A DNA stretch of 64,000 bases from Blastomonas fulva (GTDB lineage Bacteria > Pseudomonadota > Alphaproteobacteria > Sphingomonadales > Sphingomonadaceae). Made by a program: the position numbers and the translations under genes. The notes beneath the pieces were generated by a model. That model was not told where the DNA came from. It saw only the letters and a program-made list of their open reading frames with translations, and did no database searches. Location of the stretch: NCBI RefSeq assembly GCF_003431825.1, contig NZ_CP020083.1, forward strand, positions 3,014,501-3,078,500. Reading direction: 5' to 3'. Below, piece by piece: positions 54,708 through 63,530 of the stretch (its first letter is position 1; every line of letters begins with the position of its first letter).

Positions 54708-55157
54708 TCAGTCAACATCCAGGAAAGTGGGCACGACGATGACAGTTTCTTCGCCGGTATCGTCATTAATGATGGTGATCGTAACCTCGGTCAGCGAACG
54801 GATGAAATTGACCGTCTGTCCACCGAAGCTGATGGTGCCGCTTTCCTGAGGGTTGTCACCAAAGATGGCGGTGACGATCTGCGAGGAAAGCGCAGAGAGC
54901 AACCGGGACTGGAGTTGGCGGGCGAAGATATCCGCCTGCGACGAGCTGCTGCTCGATGCAGGGTTGGTGAAATCATTCTGAGCGTTGGCAATGCCGAGCA
55001 GATGATTGGAGTTGAAGGGATTGCCGCCGAAACTTGGATTGATGGGCTGGTAGACGATGTCCTGGGCATGCGCGGTGCTGCCGAACGGAACAAAAGCCCA
55101 AACCACCCCCAACAAGGCCGCTGCTGCGGCCCTGGTCGCACTTATAGACGAGTGCAC
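54708..55157 (-). CDS. csgF: CsgF curli assembly factor
   Basis: The 149-aa secreted protein caps the CsgG pore and couples secretion to nucleation. The mature N-terminus carries the diagnostic YQPINPSFGGNPFNSNHLLGIANAQN block that binds inside CsgG. The start is a GTG at 55157: AGGAG lies exactly 7 nt upstream, and only this start gives a clean signal peptide (MHSSISATRAAAAALLGVVW...AHAQ). Longer in-frame starts (to 55301) would add a non-secretory N-terminus. First gene of the locus. Confidence 0.9.
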   Translation of the reverse strand: MHSSISATRAAAAALLGVVWAFVPFGSTAHAQDIVYQPINPSFGGNPFNSNHLLGIANAQNDFTNPASSSSSSQADIFARQLQSRLLSALSSQIVTAIFGDNPQESGTISFGGQTVNFIRSLTEVTITIINDDTGEETVIVVPTFLDVD

Positions 55158-55720
55158 AATTAATCTCCTGCAGCTTGCCCCGTGAGCTTTGCGCCCATCA
55201 GCTGGCATCATCTTTTTTTTGCGACTCGATTTTGTTAAGACAACCTTAAGGAGGTTTAAGGGGACGTAAAATAGTGCAAACGCACTATATAAATCATTCA
55301 AATTGAGGGGAATATCTCCGACCCCCTCAACGGTTGAACAAGCCGACCGGCATCCGCCCCAGCATTTCTCCCATTTTCTTGTCCGGCGGGGGAGATGAGC
55401 CGAGTTTCTGGATCAGACGAGTGGAGTGCCCAGCCGCCCCGGTTGGGGCTCCGATTTTACATTCTGTCCGGATATGACACAGAAAACACACAGCTTTTGT
55501 CATGTTGCTGTCACAGCGGATGCCGATTTCAGTGCGCCGAGACGATGGACCCCTCCGCGTTAACCTAAAACCGGCGAGCGGTACCATCGCAAACAGTATC
55601 TCGAGGCCCGAAAAGACCCTCCAGACGTTTGAACGCAGCAAGGCGGATGGTTGCATTTTGCAAACGGGGTGACGCCAGCCGGATTACCGGCCCGGCGGCT
55701 ATCATGAGGCAAACGGTGCC
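55158..55720. promoter_or_regulatory. 563-nt gene-free control region upstream of csgF
   Basis: No gene is visible between csgF and tRNA-Ser. The part nearest csgF is AT-rich and holds two inverted repeats: CCTTAA-N6-TTAAGG at 55244-55261 and ATAGTGC-N4-GCACTAT at 55271-55288, about 87-131 nt before the GTG start. These are candidate binding sites for the curli regulator. The rest (55300-55720) is ordinary GC-rich non-coding DNA with minor palindromes. Confidence 0.55.
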
Positions 55721-55810
55721 TGGCGGAAGAGGTGGGATTCGAACCCACGGAGAGCTTGCACCCTCGCCGGTTTTCAAGACCGGTTCCTTAAACCACTCGG
55801 ACACTCTTCC
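55721..55810 (-). tRNA. tRNA-Ser (anticodon TGA)
   Basis: The 90-nt class II tRNA has acceptor GGAAGAG paired with CTCTTCC, anticodon stem CCGGT/ACCGG with loop CTTGAAA (anticodon TGA), the long variable arm of tRNA-Ser, T-loop GGTTCGAATCC and an encoded CCA. Confidence 0.96.
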
Positions 55811-56049
55811 CGCGGCACCCTTTGCCGAAAGGAGAGCATGTGTCTCCCCGGCGGTGCGGGCGGTTTCCTAGCGAAGGCGGGGTAATCTGAAAAGCGAAAC
55901 TTGGACGGGCCGGGCGCAGGAGCGGACGTCCGGGTAAAAGGCTTTGCCCGCCCGGGCCGTTCAAGCGTGGCGGGGCCGGGATGGGTGGGGGATGTTCGCC
56001 CTTTCCCCCGCGATGCTTTGTGTGGCACAACGCCCTGTGGGAGTATCGC

Positions 56050-57141
56050 ATGGTTATCAATATTGTACAAAGGCTTGGGTCGCGCGCTGCCGCGATGGGG
56101 GCGACAATCGTCCTGCTGGCATGCGGGGCGCCCAGCACCGCACAGCGTGAAATCGTCCAGCCGCTGCCCGGGGCCGATGCCCAGCAGACACAGGGCTTTG
56201 CCAGCTATCTTGATACGGTGGCCGCCCGCGCGCGGCGCGAGGGTGTGTCGCAGCGCGCCATAGACAGCGTGCTGCCGACGCTGTCGTTCGAGGAGAGCGT
56301 GGCCGCGCTCGACCGGCGGTTTGCGCCGACGCCCGCGGGCCAGGCCTTTCCCTCCTTCGGTCCCGAAATGGCCAAGCGCATCAACGCTGCGAAGATCCGC
56401 CAGGGCCGTCAGGTCTATTCCGACGAAGCCGCGCGGCTGGTCGCGATCGAACAGCAGACCGGGGTTCCGGCGTCGATCATGGTGTCCATCTTTGGGCATG
56501 AGACAAGCTATGGCACGATCATGGGGAGCACCGATCTGCCGCGGGCCTTGGCGACGCTGGCGTATGAAGGGCGCCGGCGTGAGCTGTTCGAAGGCGAACT
56601 GATCGCGGTGCTGAAGATGATCGACAAGGGCGTGCCCCGGTCGGTGTTGCGTGGCAGCTACGCGGGCGCGTTCGGCTATCCGCAGTTCCTGCCTTCGGTC
56701 TATCTGAAGCTTGCCAAGGACGGCGATGGCGACGGAAAGGCCGAAATCTGGTCGAGCAGGGCGGACGCCTTTGCCTCGATCGCCAATTACATGCTGGCGG
56801 CCGGATGGCGGCGGGGCGAGCCCTGGGGCTTTGCCGTATCGGTACCCGCGACGCTGAACACCAATGCCATCGCCAGCCGTGAGCGTGTCGCCAAATGCGC
56901 CCGTGCGGTCGAGCGGCACAGCGAATGGAAGACCATGCGCGAATGGAAGGCTTTGGGCGTCTATCCTGCCGGTGGCGTCTGGCCCGCCGACGACCGGGTA
57001 GAGGCATCGCTGCTGATCACACCTGGCCTGGATGCGCAGGGCTATCTGCTGACGCGCAACTATCGCGCCATACTGGATTACAACTGCTCCAATTATTATG
57101 CGATGTCGGTGGGCCTGCTGGCCGATGGCGTGCGCAACTGA
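56050..57141 (+). CDS. Lytic murein transglycosylase, MltB family
   Basis: This 363-aa peptidoglycan-cleaving enzyme is probably a lipoprotein (lipobox LLAC, Cys25). The catalytic glutamate is Glu151 in FGHETSYG, followed by LPRALATLAYEGRRRELFE and the AGAFGYPQFLPS and DGDGDGKAEIWSS blocks typical of MltB/SLT families. The start ATG is at 56050; upstream in-frame sequence from 55981 lacks similarity. The RlpA gene follows 26 nt later, making a cell-wall pair. Confidence 0.9.
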   Translation: MVINIVQRLGSRAAAMGATIVLLACGAPSTAQREIVQPLPGADAQQTQGFASYLDTVAARARREGVSQRAIDSVLPTLSFEESVAALDRRFAPTPAGQAFPSFGPEMAKRINAAKIRQGRQVYSDEAARLVAIEQQTGVPASIMVSIFGHETSYGTIMGSTDLPRALATLAYEGRRRELFEGELIAVLKMIDKGVPRSVLRGSYAGAFGYPQFLPSVYLKLAKDGDGDGKAEIWSSRADAFASIANYMLAAGWRRGEPWGFAVSVPATLNTNAIASRERVAKCARAVERHSEWKTMREWKALGVYPAGGVWPADDRVEASLLITPGLDAQGYLLTRNYRAILDYNCSNYYAMSVGLLADGVRN

Positions 57142-57167
57142 CGGGTGCAGGCAAAGGGGGATTGGCG

Positions 57168-58283
57168 ATGAAGAATGCGATGATCGGTAGCCTGGGGATG
57201 GCGCTGCTGCTGTCGGGTTGCGGGGGCGGCAGCAATGTGAGCCGCAGCCTGGAGACCGCACCGGCCACGCTGGCGGGATCCGTATCCGATTATCCCGCCA
57301 AGCTGGGCGAGCCCTATGTGCTCGATGGCATCACCTACACCCCGGTCGATGTGTTCAACTATGACGAAGCAGGGTATGCGAGCTGGTACGGCGAAGAGCT
57401 GAACGGACGCAACACCGCCAATGGCGAGCTTTTCATTCCCGAAGGCATTTCCGGCGCCCACCGCACTCTGCCGCTGCCGAGCTATGTCGAGGTGACCTCG
57501 CTGGACACCGGCAAGACCATTCTGGTGCGGCTCAATGACCGTGGTCCTGCTGCCTCCAACCGGTTGATCGACCTGTCGCAGGGCGCTGCCCGGCAGCTAG
57601 GGGTGCTGGGCAAGGGCGCGTTCGCGGTGCGAGTGCGCCGGGTCAACCCGCCCGAGGCCGAACGCGCGATGCTGCGCGCGGGCAAGCCGGTGGCTTTGCG
57701 CATGGATACGCCCGAATCGCTGCTGGTGCCGTTGCGCCGCAAGCTGGACGGCTTACCGCGTCCGGCCAATGCCGCTGCTATCCCTGCCGCGTCGACCGCT
57801 CCGGCTGCTGTTGCAGCTACGGCGCCCGAACCCGTCAGCAAACCGGGCAGGCCAACTGAAAAGGCCAAGCCGCCCAAGCAGGCCGCCGCGAAGCCTGCGC
57901 CCGCCAAGGCTGCGCCCGCTGGCCAAGGCAATGATCGCTTCATTGTCGAAGGGGAGGGCGCGCGGCCGCGGGCGGCCGAGACCAGCAGCGCACCCAACCG
58001 GGCGACGCTCGATCAGCCCCGGTCCGACAAACCGCCTGTCGCGGCGGCTACCAGTGGCGCGTCTTCGGCCTATTTTGTTCAGGTCGCCGCATTTTCGTCC
58101 AGGGCGCGCGCGGATGAACTGGCCAAGCGGATCGGCGCGATCACGCAGGTTAGCGGGGATGGCAAGCTGTTTCGCGTCCGCTATGGACCCTATGCCGATG
58201 CCAAGGCGGCAGAACAGGGTCTTACGCTGGCGAAGCGGAATGGCTATCAGGGGTCTCGAATCCAGCAGGACTCCGGTCGCTGA
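57168..58283 (+). CDS. rlpA: RlpA septal-ring lytic transglycosylase with SPOR domain
   Basis: The 371-aa lipoprotein (LLSGC, Cys18) has a double-psi beta-barrel domain at about 68-165 (GYASWYGEELNGRNTANGE, and LVRLNDRGPAASNRLIDLS with the catalytic-type Asp), an Ala/Pro-rich linker and a C-terminal SPOR domain at about 297-368 (YFVQVAAFSSRARADELAKR), which binds denuded glycan at the septum. GGGGGA precedes the ATG at 57168. It probably acts with the upstream transglycosylase and downstream DacA in cell division. Confidence 0.93.
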   Translation: MKNAMIGSLGMALLLSGCGGGSNVSRSLETAPATLAGSVSDYPAKLGEPYVLDGITYTPVDVFNYDEAGYASWYGEELNGRNTANGELFIPEGISGAHRTLPLPSYVEVTSLDTGKTILVRLNDRGPAASNRLIDLSQGAARQLGVLGKGAFAVRVRRVNPPEAERAMLRAGKPVALRMDTPESLLVPLRRKLDGLPRPANAAAIPAASTAPAAVAATAPEPVSKPGRPTEKAKPPKQAAAKPAPAKAAPAGQGNDRFIVEGEGARPRAAETSSAPNRATLDQPRSDKPPVAAATSGASSAYFVQVAAFSSRARADELAKRIGAITQVSGDGKLFRVRYGPYADAKAAEQGLTLAKRNGYQGSRIQQDSGR

Positions 58284-58337
58284 TAACAAGGGCCATCCAA
58301 CGGCCCATCCCCCTTTGATCGAAACCATGGGAAACAG

Positions 58338-59483
58338 ATGAAAACCCCGCTTATTGGCCTTGCCATGTTCTCGTTGCTGGCGACCCCGCTGGCAGCGGCT
58401 GCCCCCAGCTATGTCTCGGAAGCCCCGATTGCCTATATGACCGACCTGTCATCGGGCGCGGTGCTCTTCTCGCGCGATGCGGACAAGCAGATCCCGCCGG
58501 CATCGATGGCCAAGATGATGACGGCCTATGTGGCATTCGACCTCATCAAGAAGGGCGAGCTCAAGCTCGACCAGAAGATCAGCGTCTCTCCCGACACCTG
58601 GCGCAAGTGGAACAACCAGGGATCCAGCATGTTTCTGGCCGTCGGCAGCCAGGTCACCGTGGCGGATCTGCTCGACGGGATCGTGACGCTTTCGGGCAAC
58701 GATGCTTGCGTCGTGCTGGCCGAGGGCATTGCAGGCTCGGAAGAGGCGTTCGTCGACATGATGAACAAGAAGGCGAAGGAAATCGGCCTTGCCAACAGCC
58801 GCTTCGGTAACAGCAATGGCTGGCCGGACGAGGGCGTGACCCAGGTGACAGCGCGCGATCTGGCGCAGCTGGCGACCGCGACCATTCGCAACCATCCCAA
58901 GCTTTACAAGCGGTTCTACTCCAAGGGCAGCTTCACCTGGAACGGCATCACCCAACCCAACCGCGATCCGCTGCTGGGCAAGGTCGACGGGGCCGATGGG
59001 CTGAAGACGGGGCATACCGAAGAGGCCGGATACGGCTTTACCGGCTCTGCCGAACAGAACGGCCGCCGCCTGGTCATGGTGGTCGCAGGACTCGACAGCT
59101 ATAACGGACGCGTCAATGAATCGGTGCGGTTCATGAACTGGGGCTTCCGGTCGTGGAAATCGGTGCCGTTGTTTACCAAGGGCAAGACTGTCGATACCGC
59201 TCCGGTTCAGCTGGGCAGCAAGCGCGAACTCGCGCTGATCGCCCCGCGCGATCTGGCGCTGACGCTGCCGCGTACCGCCGATACCGACAAGGTCACGCTG
59301 AAGGTGGTGTATCAGGGCCCGCTCAAGGCGCCGATCGCCAAGGGCCAGCAAGTGGCGACCCTGGTCGTCTCAGCGCCCGATATGGACCGCCAGGTGATGC
59401 CGCTGGTGGCCGCCGAGGCGGTCGAGGAGGCAGGGTTGTTCGGACGGTTGTGGGCGGGAATTCTCTCGTTCTTCGGCGCCTGA
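58338..59483 (+). CDS. dacA: D-alanyl-D-alanine carboxypeptidase (PBP5/6-type)
   Basis: This periplasmic DD-carboxypeptidase trims peptidoglycan stem peptides. The signal is LIGLAMFSLLATPLAAAA. The penicillin-binding motifs are Ser56-x-x-Lys59 (PPASMAKMM), Ser119-Gly-Asn121 (LSGNDACV) and Lys223-Thr-Gly (GLKTGHTEE). The C-terminal beta domain ends in an amphipathic helix (LFGRLWAGILSFFGA) for membrane anchoring. At 381 aa it is full length. It lies 10 nt before tmk. Confidence 0.94.
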   Translation: MKTPLIGLAMFSLLATPLAAAAPSYVSEAPIAYMTDLSSGAVLFSRDADKQIPPASMAKMMTAYVAFDLIKKGELKLDQKISVSPDTWRKWNNQGSSMFLAVGSQVTVADLLDGIVTLSGNDACVVLAEGIAGSEEAFVDMMNKKAKEIGLANSRFGNSNGWPDEGVTQVTARDLAQLATATIRNHPKLYKRFYSKGSFTWNGITQPNRDPLLGKVDGADGLKTGHTEEAGYGFTGSAEQNGRRLVMVVAGLDSYNGRVNESVRFMNWGFRSWKSVPLFTKGKTVDTAPVQLGSKRELALIAPRDLALTLPRTADTDKVTLKVVYQGPLKAPIAKGQQVATLVVSAPDMDRQVMPLVAAEAVEEAGLFGRLWAGILSFFGA

Positions 59484-59493
59484 GGTCATCTCC

Positions 59494-60120
59494 GTGCGCG
59501 GACGCTTCATCTCGATCGAGGGTGGCGAGGCGGTCGGCAAATCGACTCAGATCAGGCTGCTGGCCGACTGGCTGAAGACACACGGGCGGACCGTTACCGT
59601 CACCCGCGAGCCGGGCGGCACCGTCAGCGCCGAGGCGATCCGCGCGCTGTTGCTCGAGGGCGGCGCCGATCGCTGGAACGCGCGCAGCGAGGCTTTGCTG
59701 TTCGCCGCAGCGCGCGCCGATCATGTCGCAAGACTGATCCGGCCCGCGGTTGAGGTTGGCGGCTGGGTGCTCACCGACCGGTTCCTCGACAGCAGCCGCG
59801 CCTATCAGGGGATCGCAGGCGGCCTCGGCGATGCAGCGATCCTCGACCTGCACCGGTTCGGGTCCGAAGGCTTTCTTCCCGATTGCACCTTGTTGCTCGA
59901 ATTGCCGGCGGACGAGGCTGCGCGCCGTGCGCTGTTGCGCGATGGCGCGTCCAGCGACCGGATCGGCGGGCGCGATGCGGCCTATCATGCCGCAGTAACC
60001 CAGGCATTCCGCGGCTTCGCAGCCGCTGAGCCTCAGCGGTTTCGCACCATAGATGCGAGCGGCGACAGCGCAGTGGTCCATGACCGCATCGTCGCGGCCA
60101 TCGCGCCGTTGATGGCATGA
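59494..60120 (+). CDS. tmk: Thymidylate kinase
   Basis: This kinase phosphorylates dTMP to dTDP. The P-loop is EGGEAVGKST (residues 9-18), then TREPGGT, the DR motif in VLTDRFLDSSRAYQG and a lid-region Arg cluster. The start is a GTG at 59494 giving 208 aa. It is followed after 4 nt by holB, the common tmk-holB pairing. Confidence 0.94.
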   Translation: MRGRFISIEGGEAVGKSTQIRLLADWLKTHGRTVTVTREPGGTVSAEAIRALLLEGGADRWNARSEALLFAAARADHVARLIRPAVEVGGWVLTDRFLDSSRAYQGIAGGLGDAAILDLHRFGSEGFLPDCTLLLELPADEAARRALLRDGASSDRIGGRDAAYHAAVTQAFRGFAAAEPQRFRTIDASGDSAVVHDRIVAAIAPLMA

Positions 60121-60124
60121 CGTC

Positions 60125-61135
60125 ATGATGGCATCGCAGGCACAATGGCTGGGACATGCCGAGCCTGAAACCACGCTTTTGCGGGCATTCCAGGCGCGCA
60201 GACTGCACCATGGCTGGCTGCTGGCGGGGCCCGAAGGGATTGGCAAGCGCAGCTTCGCGCTGGCTGCCGCGGTCCATCTGCTGACCCGCTCGCCCGATTT
60301 TGCCGCGGGGCATTTCGACGGCGATATGCACGGCACAGAGGGCCGGCTGCTGCTGGAAGGCAAGCACCCCGACTGCCACTATATCACCCTGGGTCCGCAG
60401 AACGACAAGGAAGCCCGCAAGGCCGAGGAAGGCAAGCCCTTCGATCTTGCGCGCAACATCAAGGTCGATCAGATCCGCGCGCTGCAGAAGCGTCTGACCG
60501 TGCGACCCAGCCTTTCGGACCGGCGCGTGATCATCTTCGATGCGGCCGATCAGCTTGAACGCAACGCCGCCAACGCGTTGCTCAAGAGTCTCGAGGAACC
60601 GCCCGCCGATACCATATTCATGCTGATCGCGCACAATCCTGGGCGGTTGCTGCCGACGATCCGCTCGCGCTGTCTGGTGCTCGATTTTCCGGCGCTCAGC
60701 GATCCCGACATGGCCGACGCGCTGCGTGCGGTTCGCCCCGAACTGCCCGATGCAGAGATCGCAGCATTGGTGCGGCTCGGGCAGGGGGCTCCGGGCCAGG
60801 CGCTCAGCTTTGCAGGGCTGGACATGGCCCGCATCGATGCTCTGCTCAGCGAGATCGCCGACCATGGCGACCGCGATCACCGGGCCCGCATCGCACTCGG
60901 CAATATGGTCGCGAACAAGGCCAACCGCGAGCGGTTCCAGGCGCTGCTGCATTATGCGCCGCGCTTTGCCGCGCGGCGGATCCGCGATCTGCGCGACGAC
61001 CGGCTGCCCGGTGCGATCGCCGCGTGGCAGGAGATCGGCGCGCTCGCCTCGCGCGCGGTGCTGCTCAACCTCGATGCTGCAGCGGTCGCGTTTCAAATTG
61101 GCGGCTTGCTGGCGCGGCTGGCCCCGCCTAGATAG
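60125..61135 (+). CDS. holB: DNA polymerase III delta' subunit
   Basis: This is a clamp-loader AAA+ subunit. The P-loop-like GPEGIGKR is at 35-42; the sensor-type blocks VIIFDAADQLERNAANALLKSLEEPP and IRSRC (SRC motif) are those of DnaX/HolB. There is no obvious four-Cys zinc module, as in many alphaproteobacterial HolB proteins. At 336 aa it is full length. It sits between tmk and metG on one transcript. Confidence 0.92.
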   Translation: MMASQAQWLGHAEPETTLLRAFQARRLHHGWLLAGPEGIGKRSFALAAAVHLLTRSPDFAAGHFDGDMHGTEGRLLLEGKHPDCHYITLGPQNDKEARKAEEGKPFDLARNIKVDQIRALQKRLTVRPSLSDRRVIIFDAADQLERNAANALLKSLEEPPADTIFMLIAHNPGRLLPTIRSRCLVLDFPALSDPDMADALRAVRPELPDAEIAALVRLGQGAPGQALSFAGLDMARIDALLSEIADHGDRDHRARIALGNMVANKANRERFQALLHYAPRFAARRIRDLRDDRLPGAIAAWQEIGALASRAVLLNLDAAAVAFQIGGLLARLAPPR

Positions 61136-61188
61136 GCCGCAACCGGCGTTTACCGCCACCACCCGAACGAACGGCAGACATCACCGCC

Positions 61189-62751
61189 ATGGGCGAACCC
61201 TATTACATCACCACCGCGATCAGCTATCCCAATGGCCGCCCGCATATCGGCCATGCCTATGAGGCGATTGCCGCCGACGTGATCGCGCGCTTCCAGCGGC
61301 TCAGCGGCCGCGATGTCCGTTTCCAGACCGGAACCGATGTCCATGGCCTCAAGATGCTGCAAAAGGCGCGCGAACTGGACACGACGCCGCGCGCGTTGGC
61401 CGATGAGATGTCACAATATTTCAAGGATATGTGCGACAGACTTGACGTCAGCTATGATCGCTTCATCCAGACATCCGAAGACGAGCACCATCGCGCGAGC
61501 CAGGCAATCTGGAAGGCGATGGACGCAAATGGTGACCTGTATCTTGATCGCTACGAAGGCTGGTACTCGGTCCGCGACGAAGCCTATTATGCCGAAGACG
61601 AGCTGGTAGACGACGGGCAGGGGGGCAAGCAGTCTCCGCAGGGAACGCCAGTTGAATGGACGGTGGAAGAGAGCTGGTTCTTCAGGCTCGATGCCTATCA
61701 GGACAAGTTGCTCGCTCTGTATGAGGAGCATCCCGAGTTCCTGCAGCCCGACACACGGCGCAACGAGATCGTCAGTTTCGTCAAGTCGGGCCTGCGTCCG
61801 TTGTCCGTGTCGCGCACCAGCTTCGATTGGGGCGTCAAGGTGCCGGGAAGCGATGGGCATGTGATGTACGTCTGGGTTGATGCGCTGACCAATTATCTCA
61901 CGGGCCTGGGCTATCCCGACGAAACCGAATTGATGGTCAAGCATTGGCCCGCCGATCTGCACCTGATTGGCAAGGATATCGTGCGTTTCCACGCGGTCTA
62001 TTGGCCCGCCTTCCTGATGAGCGCTGGCATCGCGGTGTCCAAGCAGGTGTTCGGCCATGGCTTCCTGCTCAACAAGGGCGAGAAGATGTCCAAATCGGTC
62101 GGCAACGTCGTCGATCCGTTTGCGCTTGCCGATGCCTTTGGCGTCGACCAGTTGCGTTACTTCCTGCTGCGCGAGGTCAGCTTCGGACAGGATGGGAGCT
62201 ATTCGCCGCAAGCCATTGCGATGCGGTCGAATGCCGATCTGTCGAACAGCTTCGGAAACCTCGCCCAGCGCATTCTCAGCTTCATCGCCAAGAACCTAGA
62301 TGGCTATCTGCCCGCGATCCGGGGGCACCAGCCCGCCGATACCGCGCTGTTCGAGGTTCTGACTGATGCGCTGCAGACCGAGATGCCCAAGGCTTTCGAG
62401 GAACTATCGCTGTCGCAAGGGATCGAGGCGTGGATGCGCGCGGTGTTTGCCTGCAACGCCTATGTCGACGAACAGGCGCCCTGGGCGCTCAAGAAGACCG
62501 ATCCCGAACGGATGGAGACGGTACTGGCGACATTGTACATCGCCATCGCGCAGCTTTCGATCGCGATCTCTCCCGTCATCCCGGGCAGCGCCAAGGCGTT
62601 GCTCGATCATATGGGCGTTCCCGACGATGTCCGTTCGCTCGCTGCGATGGGCAGTCACTGGTATTCGCCGCTCGCCGAGAGCGACTATCAGGTGGGCGTA
62701 CCCAAGCCCTTGTTCCCGCGCATCGATCTGCCTGCCGAAGACGCCGAGTGA
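61189..62751 (+). CDS. metG: Methionyl-tRNA synthetase
   Basis: This class I synthetase carries HIGH as HIGH (residues 19-22, RPHIGHAYEA) and KMSKS at 299-303. The short connective peptide lacks the four-Cys zinc knot and the C-terminal tRNA-binding extension, placing it with the compact (about 520-aa) MetG type. The stop overlaps the tatD start (TGATG). Confidence 0.95.
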   Translation: MGEPYYITTAISYPNGRPHIGHAYEAIAADVIARFQRLSGRDVRFQTGTDVHGLKMLQKARELDTTPRALADEMSQYFKDMCDRLDVSYDRFIQTSEDEHHRASQAIWKAMDANGDLYLDRYEGWYSVRDEAYYAEDELVDDGQGGKQSPQGTPVEWTVEESWFFRLDAYQDKLLALYEEHPEFLQPDTRRNEIVSFVKSGLRPLSVSRTSFDWGVKVPGSDGHVMYVWVDALTNYLTGLGYPDETELMVKHWPADLHLIGKDIVRFHAVYWPAFLMSAGIAVSKQVFGHGFLLNKGEKMSKSVGNVVDPFALADAFGVDQLRYFLLREVSFGQDGSYSPQAIAMRSNADLSNSFGNLAQRILSFIAKNLDGYLPAIRGHQPADTALFEVLTDALQTEMPKAFEELSLSQGIEAWMRAVFACNAYVDEQAPWALKKTDPERMETVLATLYIAIAQLSIAISPVIPGSAKALLDHMGVPDDVRSLAAMGSHWYSPLAESDYQVGVPKPLFPRIDLPAEDAE

Positions 62752-63530
62752 TGCTGGTCGATTCGCACTGCCACCTGAACTACAAGGGCATGGCCGAGCA
62801 GCAGCCTGACCTGCTCGAGCGTGCGCGTTCGTCGGGCGTCACCGCGATGCTCAACATCTCCACCCGCGCCAGCGAATGGGACGCTGTGACCGCCACCGCG
62901 CACCGCGAGGCGGATGTCTGGGCAAGCATCGGCATCCACCCGCATGAGGCCGATGCGCATGCGGATATCGACACCGCGCGCCTGGTCGCGCGAGCCCAAG
63001 CGGACGAGCGGGTCATCGGCATCGGTGAAACCGGGCTCGATTACTTCTACGACCATTCCGACCGCGATCAGCAGCGCCGCAGCTTCATTTCGCACATCGC
63101 GGCGTCGCGCATCACCGGCCTGCCGCTGATCGTCCACACCCGCGATGCCGAGGACGACACCGCGGCGATCCTGGCCGAAGAAATGGGGAAGGGGGGCTTC
63201 CCCGCGCTGATCCACTGCTTCACCGCCAGCGCCGATTTTGCCGCCAAGGTGTTGGACCTCGGGTTGTACATCTCGATCTCGGGCATTGTGACATTCAAGA
63301 ACGCCAAGGATCTGCAGGCGGTGGCGCGCGATATTCCGGCGGACCGGCTGATGGTCGAAACCGACGCGCCGTTCCTCGCGCCGGTGCCGCACCGCGGCAA
63401 GCAAGGTGAGCCTGCGTTCGTGGCGGACACCGCGCGCTTTGTCGCGGGCTTGCGCGACGAACCGTACGAGCACCTGTGCGAAACGACGTCGCAGAACTTC
63501 TACCGCCTGTTCAACCGGGCGCGCCCATGA
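62751..63530 (+). CDS. TatD-family metal-dependent DNase
   Basis: The 259-aa TIM-barrel hydrolase has metal ligands in DSHCHL (His6, His8), Glu in IGETGLD, His in LIVHTRDAEDD, His in IHCFTAS and Asp in METDAPFL. TatD proteins are 3'-5' exodeoxyribonucleases or related hydrolases. Its start and stop overlap the neighbouring genes, so metG, tatD and the next gene form one operon. Confidence 0.93.
   Translation: MLVDSHCHLNYKGMAEQQPDLLERARSSGVTAMLNISTRASEWDAVTATAHREADVWASIGIHPHEADAHADIDTARLVARAQADERVIGIGETGLDYFYDHSDRDQQRRSFISHIAASRITGLPLIVHTRDAEDDTAAILAEEMGKGGFPALIHCFTASADFAAKVLDLGLYISISGIVTFKNAKDLQAVARDIPADRLMVETDAPFLAPVPHRGKQGEPAFVADTARFVAGLRDEPYEHLCETTSQNFYRLFNRARP

Noticed and set aside
55158..55301. 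Longer CsgF N-terminus from upstream in-frame starts
   Set aside because: No ribosome site precedes the ATGs at 55211/55208, and the extension would bury the signal peptide; the GTG at 55157 has an ideal AGGAG.
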